DNA of 64,000 nt, from positions 124,001 to 188,000 of the forward strand of contig NZ_JARJNS010000005.1 of NCBI RefSeq assembly GCF_030143245.1, read 5' to 3'. The notes under the pieces are model-generated. The model was not told the origin of the DNA and made no database searches. It was given only the letters and a program-made list of their open reading frames with translations. Source of the stretch: Rhabdaerophilum sp. SD176 (GTDB taxonomy: Bacteria > Pseudomonadota > Alphaproteobacteria > Rhizobiales > Beijerinckiaceae). Every line of letters begins with the position of its first letter. The stretch's first letter is position 1. Positions 61,357-64,000 of this stretch are shown here, piece by piece. A program made the position numbers and the translations under genes.

Positions 61357-62694
61357 ATGACGATGCGACAGGCGCCGGCAATCGCGGCGCGCGGGCTGGC
61401 GGCGGATCTCGCGGCCCGGGAGCAATCCGGCCAGCCGATCCGCGTCGGGGTGATCGGCTGTGGCGAGATGGGGACGGATCTCGTCACCCAGATCGCCCGG
61501 ATGCAGGGCATGCGGATCGGAGCGATCGTCGATCGGTCTGGCCGGAACGCGCAGGAGGCGATCCGCATCGCCCGGCTTCCGGAAACCCTGGGCATTCCCG
61601 TCGATGGCCTGCCGGCGCTTGACCGTGCCATCGAGGCCGGGGGCATCGCGATTATCGACGATGCCCATACGATGCTGCGCAGCGGCCTGATCGATGTCGT
61701 CATCGATGCAACCGGCCGCCCGGCCGCCGGGGCGGAGCTGGGCCGGGCCACGATCCGCCAGGGCAAGCATCTGGTGATGATGAATGTCGAGGCCGATGTC
61801 ACGATCGGCCCCCTTCTCAAGCGCGAGGCCGATCAGGCCGGCATCGTCTACACAATCGGCGCGGGGGATGAACCTACCGCGACGATGGAACTGATCAATT
61901 TCGCTACCGCCCTCGGCTATCCGGTCATTGCCGCCGGCAAGGGCAAGAACAACCCGTTCAACCCGGATGCGGTGCCGGATGATTACCGGGCCGAGGCCGA
62001 GCGGCGGAACATGAATCCCCGCATGCTGGTGGAGTTCATCGACGGCTCCAAGACGATGGTGGAAATGGCGGCCATCGCCAACGCTACCGGACTCACCGTC
62101 GACGTGCCGGGCATGCATGGGCCGGAAGCCACGCTCGCCATGCTCGAGAAGGTGCTGGTGCCCAAGGCCGATGGCGGCATCCTGACGCGCAAGGGCGTGG
62201 TGGACTACACGGTGGGCAAGGGTGTTGCACCCGGCGTCTTCATCGTCGTCGAGATGGACCATCCGCGCCTTTGCGAACGGATGCATGACCTCCGGATGGG
62301 CGGCGAGGGCCCCTACTACACCTTCTACCGGCCGCACCACCTGACCAGCCTCGAAGTGCCGCTCTCGGCCGCGCGGGCTGTGCTCTATGGCGAGGCGGAG
62401 ATGTTTCCCCTGCCCACGCCCAGCGCCGAAGTCTGTGCCCGGGCCAAGCGGGCTTTGGCGCCGGGCGAGCAGCTCGATGCGATTGGCGAGACCTGCTACC
62501 GCTCCTTCACGCTGACCGTTGCCGATGCCCGTGCCGCCAGGGCCTGGCCGGTCGGCATGCTCCATGGCGGCACGGTGCTGGCGCCGATCGCCAAGGGCGA
62601 GCTGATCACGCGGGATAAGGTCAGCCTGCCCGCGGATTCCGTGCTTGTGCAGATGCGTTCCGAGATGGACGCCCTGATCTGGGGGGACGCATGA
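61357..62694 (+). CDS. NAD(P)-dependent dehydrogenase with C-terminal SAF domain
   Basis: The 445-residue protein has an N-terminal Rossmann fold (RVGVIGCGEMGTDLVTQI) of homoserine-dehydrogenase-like type and a central catalytic region. A C-terminal SAF domain (about 375-440, LPADSVLVQM near the end) is the fold seen in sialic acid synthase/antifreeze-like proteins and altronate dehydratases. The family is widespread in sugar-acid or hydroxy-acid catabolism, but I cannot name a substrate. Its stop overlaps the start of a TauE/SafE-type permease gene (ATGA), suggesting linked transport and metabolism. Confidence 0.8.
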   Translation: MTMRQAPAIAARGLAADLAAREQSGQPIRVGVIGCGEMGTDLVTQIARMQGMRIGAIVDRSGRNAQEAIRIARLPETLGIPVDGLPALDRAIEAGGIAIIDDAHTMLRSGLIDVVIDATGRPAAGAELGRATIRQGKHLVMMNVEADVTIGPLLKREADQAGIVYTIGAGDEPTATMELINFATALGYPVIAAGKGKNNPFNPDAVPDDYRAEAERRNMNPRMLVEFIDGSKTMVEMAAIANATGLTVDVPGMHGPEATLAMLEKVLVPKADGGILTRKGVVDYTVGKGVAPGVFIVVEMDHPRLCERMHDLRMGGEGPYYTFYRPHHLTSLEVPLSAARAVLYGEAEMFPLPTPSAEVCARAKRALAPGEQLDAIGETCYRSFTLTVADARAARAWPVGMLHGGTVLAPIAKGELITRDKVSLPADSVLVQMRSEMDALIWGDA

Positions 62695-63452
62695 TCTTCC
62701 TGCCGCCGGGGATCGATCTGGCGACGGCCCTGCTGCTGATCGGCGTCTCGTTCTTCACCTCCGCGCTCACGGCGGCGTTCGGCATTGGCGGCGGGGTGGC
62801 GATGCTGGGTGCGTTGGCCGGCACGGTCGCGCCGAATGTCGTGATTGCTGTCCATGGCGTGGTGCAGGTCGGCTCGAATCTCGGCCGGGCCATTCTCCAG
62901 CGCAAGCATGCCCATTGGCCGGCCATTGCCCGGTTCCTTGTCGGCGCCCTGATCGGCGTGGCGCTCGGCGCGTGGCTCTTCGTCAGCCTGCCCGAGCGCT
63001 TCCTGCTGGGCACGCTCGGGGTTTTCATTCTGGTGATGGTCTGGGTGCCGAAGCCGCAGATTCCGGGCCTTTCCTCGGCGGGTCTGGTGGTCGGCGGTGC
63101 CTTCGCCTCGATCCTGACGATGTTCGTCGGGGCGACGGGCTCCTTCGCGCAGGCGCTGCTGCTGCCGCTCAAGCTCGACCGCAAGGGCCTGATCGCCACC
63201 CATGCGGTGATGATGACGGCGCAGCACCTGCTCAAGGTGATCGCCTTCAGCCTGATCGGCGTGGCGCTCATGCCGTGGCTGCCCCTGATCGCGGCGATGA
63301 TCGTCAGCGGCTTCATCGGCACGGTGATGGGCACGCGGCTGCTGGAAAAAATGCCGGAGCGCCTGTTTCAGACCATCCTGAAGGTCGTACTGACGCTGAT
63401 CGCGCTGGATCTGCTCCGCCGGGCCGCCGGTTTGCGCATCCCCGGTTTCTGA
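62691..63452 (+). CDS. TauE/SafE-family membrane permease
   Basis: The 253-residue protein has seven to eight hydrophobic helices. The duplicated TauE/SafE motifs are visible as FGIGGGVAMLGALAG near the N-terminus and FVGATGSFAQALLLPLKLDR in the second half. Members export sulfite or sulfoacetate or carry other organic anions. Substrate identity is not readable. It is translationally coupled to the SAF-domain dehydrogenase gene, which may indicate shared organic-acid or sulfonate metabolism. Its stop is adjacent to that of the DsbA-like gene. Confidence 0.85.
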   Translation: MIFLPPGIDLATALLLIGVSFFTSALTAAFGIGGGVAMLGALAGTVAPNVVIAVHGVVQVGSNLGRAILQRKHAHWPAIARFLVGALIGVALGAWLFVSLPERFLLGTLGVFILVMVWVPKPQIPGLSSAGLVVGGAFASILTMFVGATGSFAQALLLPLKLDRKGLIATHAVMMTAQHLLKVIAFSLIGVALMPWLPLIAAMIVSGFIGTVMGTRLLEKMPERLFQTILKVVLTLIALDLLRRAAGLRIPGF

Positions 63453-64000
63453 TCAGGCGCAGCGCGTCTTCTCGCAACGCCGCCAGGCTTCGACGGCCTT
63501 CTGCTTGGCCGCACGATCGAGGAAGCCCGTGAACCCTTCCGTTCCGACGAGATAAGACGGCGTCGCCTGGAAGCCGAGCGTCGAGCCAAGCTGCGACGCC
63601 GCGCGCATGGCGGCGGTCACGGCATCGGAATCGGCATCGTCGAGCAAGCGCTTCCGGTCGATTCCGAACGTGCCGGCGACATCCATTGCAATCTGGCCGT
63701 CGATCGTGCCACGGCGCCTGAACAGCGCCTCGTGGAAATCGAGATAGCGGTCCGCCTTCTGGCGCGAGAAGGCGAGGGCGACCCGCGTCGCGCTGATCGA
63801 GGGAATGCCGAGTACGGCATAATTGACCAGCACGACCGCAAGGTCCTTGTTCGCCTTGATCAGGGCGCGGGAATCGACCGATGTCCGGCGGCACCAGCCG
63901 CAATTATAGTCGAAGAATTCATACAGCCGGATTTCGGCATTGCGCGGGCCCAGCGTGACGGCCCCCTGCAGGCGCTCGAGATTCGCGATCAACTCGACCG
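63453..64000 (-). CDS. DsbA-family thiol oxidoreductase, N-terminus outside window
   Basis: The 182 residues visible contain a thioredoxin-fold active site CGWC in FFDYNCGWCRRTS and the cis-Pro loop ATPSYLVG. The architecture is that of Com1/BdbD-like DsbA family proteins. The frame continues to the last base of the window, so the start and any signal peptide lie outside. An internal TTG would be an artificial start. The usual role is periplasmic disulfide formation or isomerisation. The C-terminus ends EAWRRCEKTRCA with two extra cysteines. Confidence 0.87.
   Translation of the reverse strand, partial: VELIANLERLQGAVTLGPRNAEIRLYEFFDYNCGWCRRTSVDSRALIKANKDLAVVLVNYAVLGIPSISATRVALAFSRQKADRYLDFHEALFRRRGTIDGQIAMDVAGTFGIDRKRLLDDADSDAVTAAMRAASQLGSTLGFQATPSYLVGTEGFTGFLDRAAKQKAVEAWRRCEKTRCA

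Overview
The window is chromosomal DNA from a high-GC alphaproteobacterium, most likely a member of the Hyphomicrobiales (Rhizobiales). The evidence is gene order: ybeY-corC-lnt followed by an XRE regulator, metK and trmB; a complete rimP-nusA-ylxR-infB-rbfA-truB-rpsO-pnp block; and rnd-lptC-lptA-lptB-rpoN-hpf-ptsN. A long-form HPF, an N-terminally extended LptB, an intracellular PHB depolymerase and a pca cluster agree with this. I cannot assign a genus. Apart from the first gene (ybeY, start missing) and the last (a DsbA-like protein, start missing), the genes look intact.

Layout. Positions 1-16.3 kb hold housekeeping genes: cell envelope and RNA maturation (ybeY, corC, lnt), methionine/SAM (metK), tRNA modification (trmB) and the translation/RNA-decay superoperon, with a leader terminator before rimP, an intergenic terminator before rbfA and a strong terminator after pnp. 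At 16.33-16.9 kb lies a small AT-rich islet with one 63-residue HTH gene. At 16.9-20.9 kb a minus-strand run holds uraH, a fused allantoinase/OHCU decarboxylase, pgi and a cysteine hydrolase. At 21.0-25.1 kb is the protocatechuate branch of the beta-ketoadipate pathway (pcaC-H-G-B) and a VOC ring-cleaving dioxygenase. At 25.3-31.3 kb is the LPS-transport/sigma-54/PTS-Ntr block. At 31.4-35.5 kb are a UPF0114 protein, msrA, a tRNA-Ser locus with an unusual repeat array, a CPBP protease and nhaA.

From 35.6 to 64 kb the content is metabolic: an altered L,D-transpeptidase; a polar amino acid ABC transporter with a deacylase gene inside its operon, followed by RpiR, ornithine cyclodeaminase and Lrp genes; a hydratase, a Nudix protein, tag, phaZ, a metallopeptidase, an MFS exporter, PBP1a; a ThDP enzyme coupled to a CoA transferase; an ALDH7-type dehydrogenase divergent from an FAD oxidoreductase; pyruvate carboxylase; a SAF-domain dehydrogenase coupled to a TauE/SafE permease; and the DsbA-like fragment.

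The most unusual feature is at 32802-33104. An intact tRNA-Ser(GGA) gene is preceded by two exact-period 96-bp repeats. Each carries the first 30 nt of the same tRNA (acceptor 5' strand and D-arm), then a near-perfect 20-nt palindrome in place of the anticodon arm. A candidate promoter lies upstream of the whole array. No CRISPR array, insertion sequence, rRNA gene, integrase or phage gene was seen.
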